The notes beneath the pieces were generated by a model. That model was given only the letters and a program-made list of their open reading frames with translations, was not told the DNA's origin and made no database searches. A program made the translations under genes and the position numbers. 64,000 nt of DNA, from contig NZ_CP023699.1 of NCBI RefSeq assembly GCF_008704495.1, positions 1,488,001 through 1,552,000 on the forward strand, in the 5' to 3' direction. Source of the DNA: Streptomyces kanamyceticus (GTDB lineage: Bacteria; Actinomycetota; Actinomycetes; Streptomycetales; Streptomycetaceae). Shown here piece after piece: positions 52,432 to 60,972 of the stretch; the stretch's first letter is position 1, and the number at the start of each line of letters is the position of its first letter.

Positions 52432-52794
52432 ATGCCCGAAAACACCTCTTCGCCTGCACCCCACACGGGGCTCTACGGGCAAATTAGAGTCTTGGACCAT
52501 TCGATCGTTGTGGTCCGCGTCTGCCCAATAAGCCAGGACGCTGCCCATTTGTACGCAGGGACCTTCTCTCGCCTCCTAGTTGGTCACGAGATAGAGCAAC
52601 ATGCAGCGAGGCTGGTCCGTAATCACTTTTCCCGTACCGACTGGCGGCGGTCTCACGAATTCCACATTCCTACAGGGTTTCTCTATCGAACTCCGGAACC
52701 GGACCAGTTGGGGTTCATCCCAGATGATGACAACTCTTTCGGCATCACCCCTTCTCGGCTCATCGCAACGGCCGAGGGCGGCCACCGTGAGTGA
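52432..52794 (+). CDS. Hypothetical protein of the accessory module
   Basis: 120 residues from the ATG at 52432 (GGGAG about 8 nt upstream). It is a mixed alpha/beta sequence: QIRVLDHSIVVVRVCPISQDAAHLYAGTFSRLLVGHEIEQHAARLVRNHF, then FHIPTGFLYRTPEPDQLGFIPDDDNSFGI. No family is recognised. Its 3' end overlaps the GTG of the initiator-like gene by eight bases, so both are probably translated together. Codon use is less GC-rich than in the chromosomal genes. Confidence 0.55.
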   Translation: MPENTSSPAPHTGLYGQIRVLDHSIVVVRVCPISQDAAHLYAGTFSRLLVGHEIEQHAARLVRNHFSRTDWRRSHEFHIPTGFLYRTPEPDQLGFIPDDDNSFGITPSRLIATAEGGHRE

Positions 52795-53620
52795 CATCAT
52801 GACCGATCTCGTATGGAATTCATCGCGGTCAAAGCGGGGATCCTTTACCGTCCTGCTCGCCCTTGCGCGTGAGGCCGATGAGCTGGGGCAAGCGACGTTG
52901 GCCCTGAAGGACATATCCAAGCTCACTCGGCTTTCTCCACGGTCTATCACCACGTGCCTTAGGGAACTGTCCGGCCTCGGTGAGCTGACCTACAGCTCTG
53001 GAGGCGGCAGGGGGCACCAGAACCAATACTCCATACGTCTCGGCCACCCTGCCGAACTGGCTCCATGCGGCGACGCCGTTTCGCAAGACGCAGGAAGCAA
53101 TTACTCGGAAGCTACTTCTGGAAACAGGAAGCTTGACGCAGAAGGCAGGAAGTTCTTGCCACAGAACGAGGAAGTTTCTTCCTCGGGCGTACACGGTGTT
53201 ATTACTCCCTACGGGAGTAATAACACCTCTCAAAAGCAAGCTAGCTCGCCCTCCTCCAAGTCGAGCCAGCAGGGATTGGAAGCCGCCGATATCCCGACTG
53301 GCGCCCAGGAAGTCGTTGCGGCACTGACCCACGCGGGGATGCTCGTGGGCTGGCGACTCTCGGACGACGAATGGAACCGGGTAACAGTCTTGTCGGCCCG
53401 CTGGGGCGCTGAACGGCTCGTGGAGCTCATCGCGCGGCGGTGGGATCCGGGTCGGCCACCTCAGTCAGCCCGCTACCTGCTCCGCATCTGGGACGACCTG
53501 CCATCCCATGTCCCCGCTGAGGCTCCGCAAGGCAACGTCGTCCCGCTTCGGCGTGAGCCCGGCGGCTGGAAGCCCTTCCGTAACTCGGCCAAGCCCAGCG
53601 CCTACCAGAACGGATTCTGA
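52787..53620 (+). CDS. Winged-helix replication-initiator-like protein
   Basis: 277 residues from a GTG at 52787 (GAGGGCGG upstream; ATG 12 bases on is possible). The N-terminal 90 residues form a winged helix: SKRGSFTVLLALAREADELGQATLALKDISKLTRLSPRSITTCLRELSGLGELTYSSGGGRGHQNQYSI, like phage replication protein O and DnaD-type initiators. A polar linker leads to a C-terminal block (AALTHAGMLVGWRLSDDEWNRVTVLSARWGAERLVELIARRWDPGRPPQSARYLLRIW). The next gene is a DnaC-like loader two bases after its stop. The pair resembles lambda O/P-type initiators. DNA binding and origin are inferred. Confidence 0.65.
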   Translation: MSDIMTDLVWNSSRSKRGSFTVLLALAREADELGQATLALKDISKLTRLSPRSITTCLRELSGLGELTYSSGGGRGHQNQYSIRLGHPAELAPCGDAVSQDAGSNYSEATSGNRKLDAEGRKFLPQNEEVSSSGVHGVITPYGSNNTSQKQASSPSSKSSQQGLEAADIPTGAQEVVAALTHAGMLVGWRLSDDEWNRVTVLSARWGAERLVELIARRWDPGRPPQSARYLLRIWDDLPSHVPAEAPQGNVVPLRREPGGWKPFRNSAKPSAYQNGF

Positions 53621-53622
53621 GC

Positions 53623-54351
53623 ATGGCTGAGCCCCAACGCGCAGGTCAGGCGCGGTCGATGGGTGCCATCGACCGCATCCTCGCGGCGAAGGGACTACCT
53701 CTCTTGTCCAGCTCCGGCACTACGCCGATTCCCGACGAAGGGGGCCCCGGCGATCCCGGTTGGCATCACGGTGCTCGTGTCGAGTACGCGCTGACGCGCT
53801 GGGAGACTGCTACCCCGCCCCGATTCCGCACAGCTGAGGCGACGTTCCCTGATGTCAGGGCCTGGGCCGAGCGAGCTCTCGATGACCCTTCGAAGGCGGG
53901 GACGATGCTTCTTACCGGCCTGACCGGTACGGGCAAGACGCATCAGGCGTACGGGGCCCTGCGCCACATCGCGGCGGGCGGCCCCGACCGGTTCGAGCTG
54001 CTCGCGGTGAACAGCGCGGACATGTACGGGCATCTGCGGCCAACGCATGTGGTCGGGTCCTCGGAGCGGGAACTGAGGCGGTTGTCCACCGTGCAGTACC
54101 TGTTCCTCGACGACTTCGGGACGTCCAAGACGTCCGAGTGGACCGAGGAGATCACGTACCGGCTGATCAACTATCGCTACAACCACTGCCTCCCGACGAT
54201 CATCACGTCCAACCTCCCCGCCCGCGACGCAGACGGCCCGGACCTGACCGACTTCGTGGGTGACCGCGTGGCCAGCCGCCTGGCCGAGATGGTCACGGCA
54301 CTGGTCCCGATGATCGGGGACGACCGACGCCGGAGTCGGGGGGCCGCATGA
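53623..54351 (+). CDS. DnaC/IstB-like helicase-loader ATPase
   Basis: 242 residues. Walker A is LTGLTGTGKTHQAYGALR at about 91-108 and Walker B VQYLFLDDFGTSKTSEW at about 160-176. EITYRLINYRYNHCLPTIITSNLPA and DRVASRLAEMVTALVPMIGDDRR supply sensor 1 and the arginine finger region. This is the AAA+ fold of DnaC and of IstB/DnaC-like phage loaders that place the replicative helicase on DNA. It lies directly after the initiator-like gene and overlaps the DUF4326 gene (ATGA), which makes a replication module. Confidence 0.85.
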   Translation: MAEPQRAGQARSMGAIDRILAAKGLPLLSSSGTTPIPDEGGPGDPGWHHGARVEYALTRWETATPPRFRTAEATFPDVRAWAERALDDPSKAGTMLLTGLTGTGKTHQAYGALRHIAAGGPDRFELLAVNSADMYGHLRPTHVVGSSERELRRLSTVQYLFLDDFGTSKTSEWTEEITYRLINYRYNHCLPTIITSNLPARDADGPDLTDFVGDRVASRLAEMVTALVPMIGDDRRRSRGAA

Positions 54352-54701
54352 TGCCGGTCCGCCTCCAAGGCTCCGCTCGTACCGCCGGGAGGTCGCCCGC
54401 CTCCTGCATCTACGTCGGCGGGGGCACCCGCTACGCCAACCCCTTCCGCGCCGGTCACCCAAGTCCCTTCGTGCGCCGGAGAGCGATGACTGCGCACGAA
54501 GCCGTGCACCTCTTCGACGCCATGCTCCGCGGGCCTGTGGGGCGCTACTACGCCGAGCGGTTCGCCCGCTCCCTCTACGGCCTCGACCTCATGTGCACCT
54601 GCCCCCTCGATGCCCCCTGCCATGCCGACGTCCTGCTCCGCCTGGCCAACCGCACCGAACCGCGCCTCGCCACCTGCTCTCTGGAAGGACCTGCTCGATG
54701 A
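54348..54701 (+). CDS. DUF4326-domain protein
   Basis: 117 residues, starting on ATG overlapping the loader stop. CIYVGGGTRYANPFRAGHPSPF and LDLMCTCPLDAPCHADVLLRLAN are the two defining blocks of DUF4326 (the family motif is a G-x-x-x-x-x-NPF turn and a C-x-C-P-x-x-x-x-CH-x-x-x-L end). The family is common on phages and plasmids; its role is unknown, and the Cys/His set suggests metal binding. It is translationally coupled to both neighbours (ATGA at each side). Confidence 0.8.
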   Translation: MMPVRLQGSARTAGRSPASCIYVGGGTRYANPFRAGHPSPFVRRRAMTAHEAVHLFDAMLRGPVGRYYAERFARSLYGLDLMCTCPLDAPCHADVLLRLANRTEPRLATCSLEGPAR

Positions 54702-55102
54702 CACACCCGCTCATGTATGTGGCGGCCAAACGGCACACCACGGTGCGAGAGCAGGCCCTCCGCTCCTGGGCACCACGCTCGATCACAGCGGCCTCGCAAT
54801 ACGCCCGCCGTGTACTCGGAGACGACGCCGCGACCCTCACGTGGGAGGCGCTCGGCGTGCTCCGACTGGACGAGCACCTCCAGGCGTTCTCGTCGCTTGA
54901 CACGGCATCCGGTCAGCACCTGGTGCTCCACTACAGCGGAGATGGCCAGGGGGATGAGCGGCTCGTGCTGCGGCGCACCTGCGACTCGTGCACAAGTCAG
55001 CAGGCGGACGAAGTGACCTCGCTCGAACAACTCGGTCTGCTGCTCACGCGCACGGCCGCCTGGCCCGACATCAACGCCCGGAACAACGGTGCCGAGGCAT
55101 GA
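54698..55102 (+). CDS. Hypothetical protein of the accessory module
   Basis: 134 residues from an ATG overlapping the DUF4326 stop. It has an N-terminal helical part (TTVREQALRSWAPRSITAASQYARRVLG), a beta-rich middle (LTWEALGVLRLDEHLQAFSSLD, HLVLHYSGDGQGDERLVLRRTCDSC) and a helical end. The pattern recalls small proteins (DUF6195-like) found in Streptomyces elements, but I cannot assign it firmly. The CDSC pair could bind metal. The stop overlaps the ATG of the DUF2637 gene. Confidence 0.6.
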   Translation: MTHPLMYVAAKRHTTVREQALRSWAPRSITAASQYARRVLGDDAATLTWEALGVLRLDEHLQAFSSLDTASGQHLVLHYSGDGQGDERLVLRRTCDSCTSQQADEVTSLEQLGLLLTRTAAWPDINARNNGAEA

Positions 55103-56241
55103 ACGTGGAGCGCACTGCGGTGGCCCAGGCAACGTTGGCGAGGGGCTCGCACGAGCTGCGCAGGATGTGTGTCTGGGACCGCGCAGCGATCATCCTGCTC
55201 GGTGCGGCTGGCTTCGCCTTCTCCTACGACGCACTGCGACAGGTGGCCATCGCGATACACGCACGTCCGTCGCTCTCCTACCTGTTCCCGGTCTTCATCG
55301 ACGGGTTCATTGCGTACGGCGTGCGGGCGCTCGTGCTGCTTCGTCACAGTGGTTTTGGTGCGCGCATGTACGCCTGGTTCCTCTTCCTGGCAGCCACGGG
55401 ATCGAGCCTGTGGGCCAACGCGTTGCACGCGATCACGCTCAACCGCGGTCCGCAGTCCGGCTCGTCCGCGCTGCACTTGGAGGACCGTGTCGTCGGTGTC
55501 CTTTCCACGCTCGCGCCGCTGGCACTCGCGGGTTCGGTCCACCTCTACATCATCATGGCGCGGACGGCCGAGTCGTCCGTCCCGGACCGTTTCAAGACCC
55601 GTCCGGAGCCTGTCCGCGAGGCCGTCCGGACAGAGCGGACAAGCGCCACGGAAGATCAGTTCGAGCGTGGCTGGTCCGGCGCTGCACCAGCTTCTGAGTC
55701 GGTCGCAGTCCCCGGTTCGTCTGCAGCGGACGGTCGTGATCCGGGTTCAACGGATGGGCAACGAGCCAGTCTGGACAAGGGGAACCCGCCCGCCTCAGTC
55801 CACCCTAGGGACGCGGAGGGTTGGCCCTCCGCAAGCCGGGAGCATGTGGAGAGCGTCCCGGACGGACGACCCCGACCCGCCGGTCCCGAAGGTACTTCCG
55901 TCCCGGACGGTTCACCGGTCCCCGCTGACCGAACGGAAGATCAATCACCGGACCACGGGACGGCCAACCCCCTCGCGGACGAAGACATGGTTCCCGTCCC
56001 GGACGGTGGTGAAGCTTCAGAGGACCGTGAGATCGCGGACGACTGGAAGGAGCGGCTGCTTCCCGTCGCCCGAGAGGCTGCCCAGCAGGCCGGAAAGATC
56101 ACGCGTGACGCGATCAAGTACGCCGTCCGCGCTCGCGAGCAGGTCGGCAATGACCGGATGGGCGAGCTACTCGCGGCACTACACGAAGAGGCGGAAGCAG
56201 CGCAGAATCGCGCTCCCGTCACTGTCTCCAGCGTCCTGTGA
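55099..56241 (+). CDS. DUF2637 membrane protein (Spd-like)
   Basis: 380 residues. Four hydrophobic segments fill the first 160 residues: AAIILLGAAGFAFSYDALRQVA, LSYLFPVFIDGFIAYGVRALVL, MYAWFLFLAATGSSLWANALHA and VVGVLSTLAPLALAGSVHLYIIM, the pattern of DUF2637 proteins of actinomycete plasmids and integrative elements. In those elements they are thought to help intramycelial spread of the plasmid. A long, acidic, Pro/Ser-rich region with repeated VPDG motifs (about 185-310) follows, then a helical C-terminus. It ends the coupled gene chain that starts at 51462. Confidence 0.8.
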   Translation: MNVERTAVAQATLARGSHELRRMCVWDRAAIILLGAAGFAFSYDALRQVAIAIHARPSLSYLFPVFIDGFIAYGVRALVLLRHSGFGARMYAWFLFLAATGSSLWANALHAITLNRGPQSGSSALHLEDRVVGVLSTLAPLALAGSVHLYIIMARTAESSVPDRFKTRPEPVREAVRTERTSATEDQFERGWSGAAPASESVAVPGSSAADGRDPGSTDGQRASLDKGNPPASVHPRDAEGWPSASREHVESVPDGRPRPAGPEGTSVPDGSPVPADRTEDQSPDHGTANPLADEDMVPVPDGGEASEDREIADDWKERLLPVAREAAQQAGKITRDAIKYAVRAREQVGNDRMGELLAALHEEAEAAQNRAPVTVSSVL

Positions 56242-56320
56242 CGATCTCGTCTCGTGAGTGCCCCTCTCCTCGGTTGCCGCAATTGGGAAAGACCCGTTGC
56301 GGCAACCGCGAGGAGCCAGC

Positions 56321-56521
56321 ATGTTTACGAAGGAAGTAGCCGTGCGGCGACGCCAACACCGCCCAGCAAACGCAGCCATCCGGTATACGGCGGAGCAAGC
56401 CAAATCCCATCTCAACTTCCTTCAAGTTGGTGGGAGTCTGGGCCAGGCCTCCGCTCCTGGATTGGATCTCCAAGCTCGGCCCCCGGCGCAGGGACCTCCG
56501 GGAGCTCCCGGTCGACGGTGA
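56321..56521 (+). CDS. Short orphan ORF after the DUF2637 gene
   Basis: 66 residues from an ATG with GAGGAG 7 nt upstream, the best ribosome site in the stretch. The first half (MFTKEVAVRRRQHRPANAAI, then RYTAEQAKSHLNFLQ) looks protein-like; the rest is Gly/Pro-rich and may be out-of-frame. It could be a gene cut at the edge of the accessory module. No family is recognised. Confidence 0.35.
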   Translation: MFTKEVAVRRRQHRPANAAIRYTAEQAKSHLNFLQVGGSLGQASAPGLDLQARPPAQGPPGAPGRR

Positions 56522-56941
56522 AGTTCGCCCAGGAGTCGGCGACCAGCCGCCCGGCCTGACCCGCGTTGCCCTTCACGTACATACGGAGTTGGCCCGTCTA
56601 CCCGCGCAGTCCTGCAGGGACGGCGTTTCGACCCGGCAGTCGGGCTTGACCCTCACGTGGGTGGCTCAGGACGGGCCGGCGACCGGCCACTCCTGCTGCG
56701 GACTGCGGGCGAAGCCGGTGGCCTCGCTGCTCCAGCGACCTCGCTCTCTGCGGTGATCGATGCTGTCGGGGTGTCGGCGGTCTACCGGCAGGTGCGAGCT
56801 GTTCAGGCGAAGAACGCGCAGCAGGCGGCTCGGCTTGGCTCCTCCGGGATTCTGAAGGGTCTCGTGGTCATCTGCCTGCCCATCGGACCCTCGCGGCAGT
56901 AGGCTTCTGGCCCACGTGTAGCCGGGCGGACTGGGGTTGTC
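56522..56941. other. Gene-poor stretch before the secreted proteins
   Basis: About 420 bp. Several short plus-strand frames exist, but none has a ribosome site with a domain I know. Mixed GC content and fragments of readable frame suggest decayed coding sequence. No tRNA, hairpin terminator or integration site was recognised. Confidence 0.4.
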
Positions 56942-57223
56942 ATGCGCCGAAGGACCGTGCTCATCAGTGTGTTTGCAGGGGCCGGGCTTGTGTGTGCTCC
57001 TGCCCTCCCATCGGCTGAGAGTGGCGAAAGCGGAGGACACGGCGGAATGTTCACCGTGACAGACCCCGACGGGAAGCCACTTTCTACACCACACGCTCCT
57101 CGCTCTTTGCAAGAGCGCAAAGAGCGAGTGCAGAAGGAGACGCCCGAGCAATCCCAAAGGCGCGCCGACTACCTAGAAAAACTCAGGCGACAGAACCCAT
57201 CGGGCGGCCCAAATACCCCCTAG
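56942..57223 (+). CDS. Small secreted protein sharing the N-terminal motif of the downstream nuclease
   Basis: 93 residues. A Sec-type signal peptide (MRRRTVLISVFAGAGLVCA, then PALPSA) precedes a mature part of about 65 residues. The mature part (MFTVTDPDGKPLSTP, RSLQERKERVQKETPEQ, then R-rich) aligns with the mature N-terminus of the nuclease 230 bp downstream (RFVVTSPDGTPLKNP, QTLDERRKRIQKETPEQ). It has no nuclease or propeller domain and no cysteines. It is either an isolated copy of the nuclease pro-region or a partner using the same binding surface. GGGGT is the only ribosome-site-like sequence upstream. Confidence 0.65.
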   Translation: MRRRTVLISVFAGAGLVCAPALPSAESGESGGHGGMFTVTDPDGKPLSTPHAPRSLQERKERVQKETPEQSQRRADYLEKLRRQNPSGGPNTP

Positions 57224-57450
57224 CGGGCTGCGGCGAATTTTGGCCAGTTCTCGCCGATTGAGTTGGCCACGAGTCTCTCCATTGCCGCCGTGTAAGCCAG
57301 CGAAGCGAGGATCTGATCATTCCGCTTGAACACGCCGAGATTTAATTAAGTCTCGTTGCGTATGGCATGACCATGTGAACATCTCCCAGGGCCATAGGCA
57401 TCTGCCCTTGGCCTGCATCGCCATGCCTACGTGCAGCGAGGAGGCTTCAC
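57224..57450. promoter_or_regulatory. Intergenic region with AT-rich palindrome upstream of the nuclease
   Basis: At 57336-57355 CGAGA and TCTCG flank TTTAATTAAG, whose core TTAATTAA is itself a palindrome; the whole is symmetric except for one pair. It is 96 bp before the nuclease TTG. Its AT content stands out in this genome. It is a good candidate operator for the nuclease promoter. Confidence 0.45.
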
Positions 57451-60024
57451 TTGCGGACGTGCAGAAAACCCAAGAGACGAAGACCAGTTTGGCTGGGGGT
57501 GCTCATCGCCGCCCTTCTGTCATCCCTGATCGCGCCAGCAGCGCAGGCTCAGGGCAGCGGCGAGCGAGCCGGCCGGTTCGTCGTCACGAGCCCCGACGGG
57601 ACCCCGCTCAAGAACCCCGGCAAGCCCCCGCAGACCCTCGATGAACGCCGGAAGCGCATACAAAAGGAGACCCCGGAACAGGTTCGCACCAGAAGCAACC
57701 ACCTCAACAAGATCAAGAAGAACGAGAAGGTTGGGCCTCGGCTGGCGGGAGATTTCCCTCCCGCAGCCATGACGGAGTGCTACGACGCCGACTACAACGG
57801 CGCAAACACGGTGACGCTCAGCCACTGGAAGTGGTGCAAGAAGGCCCTCGGGAGCTACTCCTCCTACGAGAACTGCAAGGGCCCGCCTCCAGGAAATGGC
57901 TGCGTAGAAATCGGCAGCGTCCAGTTCCGTATCGGGATCATGGGGCAGGGATACCAGGACAAGAACGATCGCAGCGCCCGCAAGGCTCGGTACTGGATGA
58001 TGCTCGACCAGCCCCAGACCTTCGGCGCCCCACGCATCACCGACCAGCTCGGCTTCACGGGGGTATGCACTTCGTTCAACTCGGGAGCTGCATGCGATGC
58101 CGCCGCAGGAAACGGTCGAATCGACTCGATCGCGGGGTGGATGCAAGCCGGCTATGTGGATTGGAAATACTCGTCCCCTGAGGGTTCGCTGTCCGGCGAC
58201 AAGATAGCTTACATGGATTTCACCCTGAACTCAATGGTGTTCCAGGAGTATCCAGTACCGGGAATCATGATCCCGCCCGGTGAGGCGGGATTCCGTTGCG
58301 ACTCGGCCACCTACATGAAATGGCCTGTCGGTGTGCCATCGTACGGATGCGTATTCGACGGGGTCACATCCATCTGGAACTTCAAGGCGGAGCCTGGTGT
58401 TGCACAGACCGCCAAGCATGTATGGACCGCGCAATTCAAGCCGAACTCGACTCGACCGCCAACGGTCGGCGACAAGGACATCCCAGGTTCGATTCAGAGT
58501 GGTGAATCACTGGAACGGTTGGCAGGTGCGGCCGGGAGTGAAAACGACGTACTGCACAAGAAGAACAGGGATAAGTCGACTGCGGCTTGCGTAACGAACT
58601 TCGGTAAATCCTACTCCAGGGGTGCGACACTCGACTGTGACGAATACCCCATGGCATCGACACGGGAAGGCGCTTCGACAGGAGGCGTCGAGGACGACTC
58701 GACGGGGCATTTCTCCGTCAGACCTCTGAACGGAGGCGACAACCAGGCGGCTGGCCGTCTCCTTAATACGTTCTATCTCGATGAACGGATCATCAACACA
58801 GACACCTTCTTCGTCAATGTGCTCGCAGCAGACGGCGGGAAATACCCTGGGGTGGATGAACCGGACGGCGTCTCCTCACCAGTCTCCAACCGGTCGTGTG
58901 ATCTTCGCCAGCCAGAGGTACACGACGTGAAAACCAGCGCCGCTCCCGAAAAGACCTTCCTGAACTACGCGAAGAACACACCCGACGGATGGACCGGAGG
59001 TGACTCAACCTTCTCCGCCAAGCTCCCGGACGGCCGCATTCTCTGGCTCTTCTCCGACACCTTCCTGGGACCTCTCAACAGCAACGGCACCAGGCCTACG
59101 AGCGCACAGCTCGTCAACAGCACCTTCGTGGTCCAGGACGGCGACAAAATGACCACGCTCCGGGGCGGGACCAAGACCAAACCCGAGGGCCTCATGAAAC
59201 CGGCCGCGGACAAACACTGGTACTGGCTGGGAGACGGGCAACTGCACAAGGAGGGGAACACCACCTACCTGCAGGTCATCTTCCAGGAGTACTACAAGTT
59301 CGGTCCAGGGAACTGGGACTTCAAGCACAAGGCCAACTTCGTCGCCACGTTCTCCCTCGACGACTTGGGCACGGCACACGGACACGAGCCCCTGTACATC
59401 GAGCCCGTGCCCTCAACGCCTGGCGTCGGGTGGGGATCAGCTCTGCTTCCCGCCGGCCTCAGCGGCGACCGCTACACCTACATCTATGGAGTGGACGATG
59501 CTCCGCTGAACAAGAAGATGCGCATCGCACGCGTGGAGGGCACCGATCTCACCGGAAAATGGGAGTACTACAACCCCGGTGCCGGCGGCTGGATGCGCAG
59601 CGAGAAGCAGGCAGCGAACGTTCACACCGGGATCGCCAACGAGTACAGCGTGACGCCATGGAATGGTGGCTTCATGGCAGTCAGCCAAACAAGCAAGGAA
59701 GGCTTCAGCGGGCAGATCAAAGCATCAGTTTCCTGCTCCCCGCATGGCCCCTTCCAGCTTGAGACAGACGTCTACCGCATGCCCGAACCCGGCCCCTGGG
59801 GCAGCTACGCAAACCCGAACGTGATCAGCTACAACGCTCACGTCCACAGAACGAAGCTGCCAGACGGGCTCGGCCCCTACACCCTCTCCTACAACGTGAA
59901 CAGCATGGACAACCGCGTGAATCCGAACGCCGATCACTACAGTGACCCCAGTATCTACAAGCCACGCTTCATCACGTTCCAGATGTCGCCACGCGGCGGG
60001 ACCGTCAGACCTCCTGGCCGCTAG
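57451..60024 (+). CDS. Secreted NucA/NucB nuclease fused to a DUF4185/DUF5005-like propeller
   Basis: 857 residues from a TTG with CGAGGAGG 7 nt upstream. A signal peptide (KRRRPVWLGVLIAALLSSLIAPAAQAQG) is followed by the QKETPEQ motif region shared with the upstream small protein (about 40-85). A cysteine-containing beta region comes next (about 105-340). The NucA/NucB-type DNase follows at about 370-455 (AACVTNFGKSYSRGATLDCDEYPMAST, then NQAAGRLLNTFY and RIINTDTFFV); Asp/Glu of CDEYP are the expected catalytic residues. The C-terminal 360 residues (FSAKLPDGRILWLFSDTFLG, WGSALLPAG, YIYGVDD, GGFMAVSQTS, SDPSIYKPRFITF) resemble the DUF4185/DUF5005 five-bladed propeller, likely for sugar or surface binding. 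Confidence 0.75.
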   Translation: MRTCRKPKRRRPVWLGVLIAALLSSLIAPAAQAQGSGERAGRFVVTSPDGTPLKNPGKPPQTLDERRKRIQKETPEQVRTRSNHLNKIKKNEKVGPRLAGDFPPAAMTECYDADYNGANTVTLSHWKWCKKALGSYSSYENCKGPPPGNGCVEIGSVQFRIGIMGQGYQDKNDRSARKARYWMMLDQPQTFGAPRITDQLGFTGVCTSFNSGAACDAAAGNGRIDSIAGWMQAGYVDWKYSSPEGSLSGDKIAYMDFTLNSMVFQEYPVPGIMIPPGEAGFRCDSATYMKWPVGVPSYGCVFDGVTSIWNFKAEPGVAQTAKHVWTAQFKPNSTRPPTVGDKDIPGSIQSGESLERLAGAAGSENDVLHKKNRDKSTAACVTNFGKSYSRGATLDCDEYPMASTREGASTGGVEDDSTGHFSVRPLNGGDNQAAGRLLNTFYLDERIINTDTFFVNVLAADGGKYPGVDEPDGVSSPVSNRSCDLRQPEVHDVKTSAAPEKTFLNYAKNTPDGWTGGDSTFSAKLPDGRILWLFSDTFLGPLNSNGTRPTSAQLVNSTFVVQDGDKMTTLRGGTKTKPEGLMKPAADKHWYWLGDGQLHKEGNTTYLQVIFQEYYKFGPGNWDFKHKANFVATFSLDDLGTAHGHEPLYIEPVPSTPGVGWGSALLPAGLSGDRYTYIYGVDDAPLNKKMRIARVEGTDLTGKWEYYNPGAGGWMRSEKQAANVHTGIANEYSVTPWNGGFMAVSQTSKEGFSGQIKASVSCSPHGPFQLETDVYRMPEPGPWGSYANPNVISYNAHVHRTKLPDGLGPYTLSYNVNSMDNRVNPNADHYSDPSIYKPRFITFQMSPRGGTVRPPGR

Positions 60025-60060
60025 CCCCAGCTGGTCGGCCAACAGCCGCGGTGAAGTTCA

Positions 60061-60504
60061 TCAGGCAGGCCACAATTGAATAACCCAGAACTCCAGTGGG
60101 TCCTCATGAGGGCCCACTGGAGGGAAGGGGTCAAGGGCCAGGGATGCCTCATAGTGATCCCGCCCCCGGCACAGCACACGGATGTGGTGCTTTCTTGGCT
60201 CGACTGTGATCTCACCCTGCGTTCTGCCGTTTAGGTCGATGACGACGAAGTTATCCGTCAGGGGGGCGCAGAAGGATCGCTCGTACTCCCAGGCCTCATC
60301 CGGCTTCGCTGGGGTGCCGTCCCATACTTCCAGCCGTACCAGAGGGAAGAAGTCATTGTCGCTGGAAGTCAGCGTCAGACCGTCACCGGGGATCTGGATG
60401 ATTTCGTCTTCTGCCGGCGCCTCTTCGAAGAGGATGGGGCCGACTTGGATGGTCCGGTATGAGACACACGGGCGGACGTCAACAGCACTGACCAGACTGG
60501 GCAC
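60061..60504 (-). CDS. ComJ-like protein, candidate inhibitor of the secreted nuclease
   Basis: 147 residues from a GTG with a perfect AAAGGAGGGCAA ribosome site. It is beta-rich and acidic: SYRTIQVGPILFEEAPAEDEIIQIPGDGLTLTS, FFPLVRLEVWDG, FVVIDLNGRTQGEITVEPRKHHIRVLCRGRD, and the end PLEFWVIQLWPA. No signal peptide is present. Size and strand order recall ComJ/Nin, the Bacillus inhibitor encoded beside the NucA nuclease, and many actinobacterial relatives end in a Q-F/L-WP motif. It is convergent with the nuclease gene, 36 bp apart. I cannot confirm the family from sequence alone. Confidence 0.5.
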   Translation of the reverse strand: MPSLVSAVDVRPCVSYRTIQVGPILFEEAPAEDEIIQIPGDGLTLTSSDNDFFPLVRLEVWDGTPAKPDEAWEYERSFCAPLTDNFVVIDLNGRTQGEITVEPRKHHIRVLCRGRDHYEASLALDPFPPVGPHEDPLEFWVIQLWPA

Positions 60505-60972
60505 TTGCCCTCCTTTGAGTATGGAGCAGACCGAGACGTGTCGGCGCACCCGAGACCCGGATGCCTGCGGCCCCGCGCTGACGTAGCGCCTCACGCTATC
60601 TTGGCGGCCTTTCGCCAGGTGTGGCATCCGGCAGTACTGCCCCCGACCTTCAGACGAGCTCATGCCTAGTTGGTGGTGGAGTACCAAAGGGCGGCTACGC
60701 GCTCTCGGCGACAGCCTCCTGCCTGGAGGGTGCCCCTGCGACGGTTTGAATGATGTCGCTTCATAACTCACAGCGGCCTTGGCACCGAGACGGCCGATGC
60801 CGTGCTCGACGTGGGAGCGTCACGCAGGGGGCCGCGCGTGCGCCGTCTTCGAACCATGCGCCCCACGCGTGAGGCTGCGCACCGCTCCCCAGGGGACAAG
60901 GGACCACCGTCACGCCCGCTTTCATGGCTCACTCCCACCGTGATTGATCCCCTCGGGTCAGAGTGCCAACCG
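60505..60972. other. Intergenic region without a recognised gene
   Basis: About 470 bp between the ComJ-like gene and the pseudo-GTPase gene. Open frames on both strands lack ribosome sites or domain motifs. The minus-strand frame of the ComJ-like gene continues upstream to 60771 but lacks protein-like sequence and a better start. No hairpins stand out. Confidence 0.4.
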
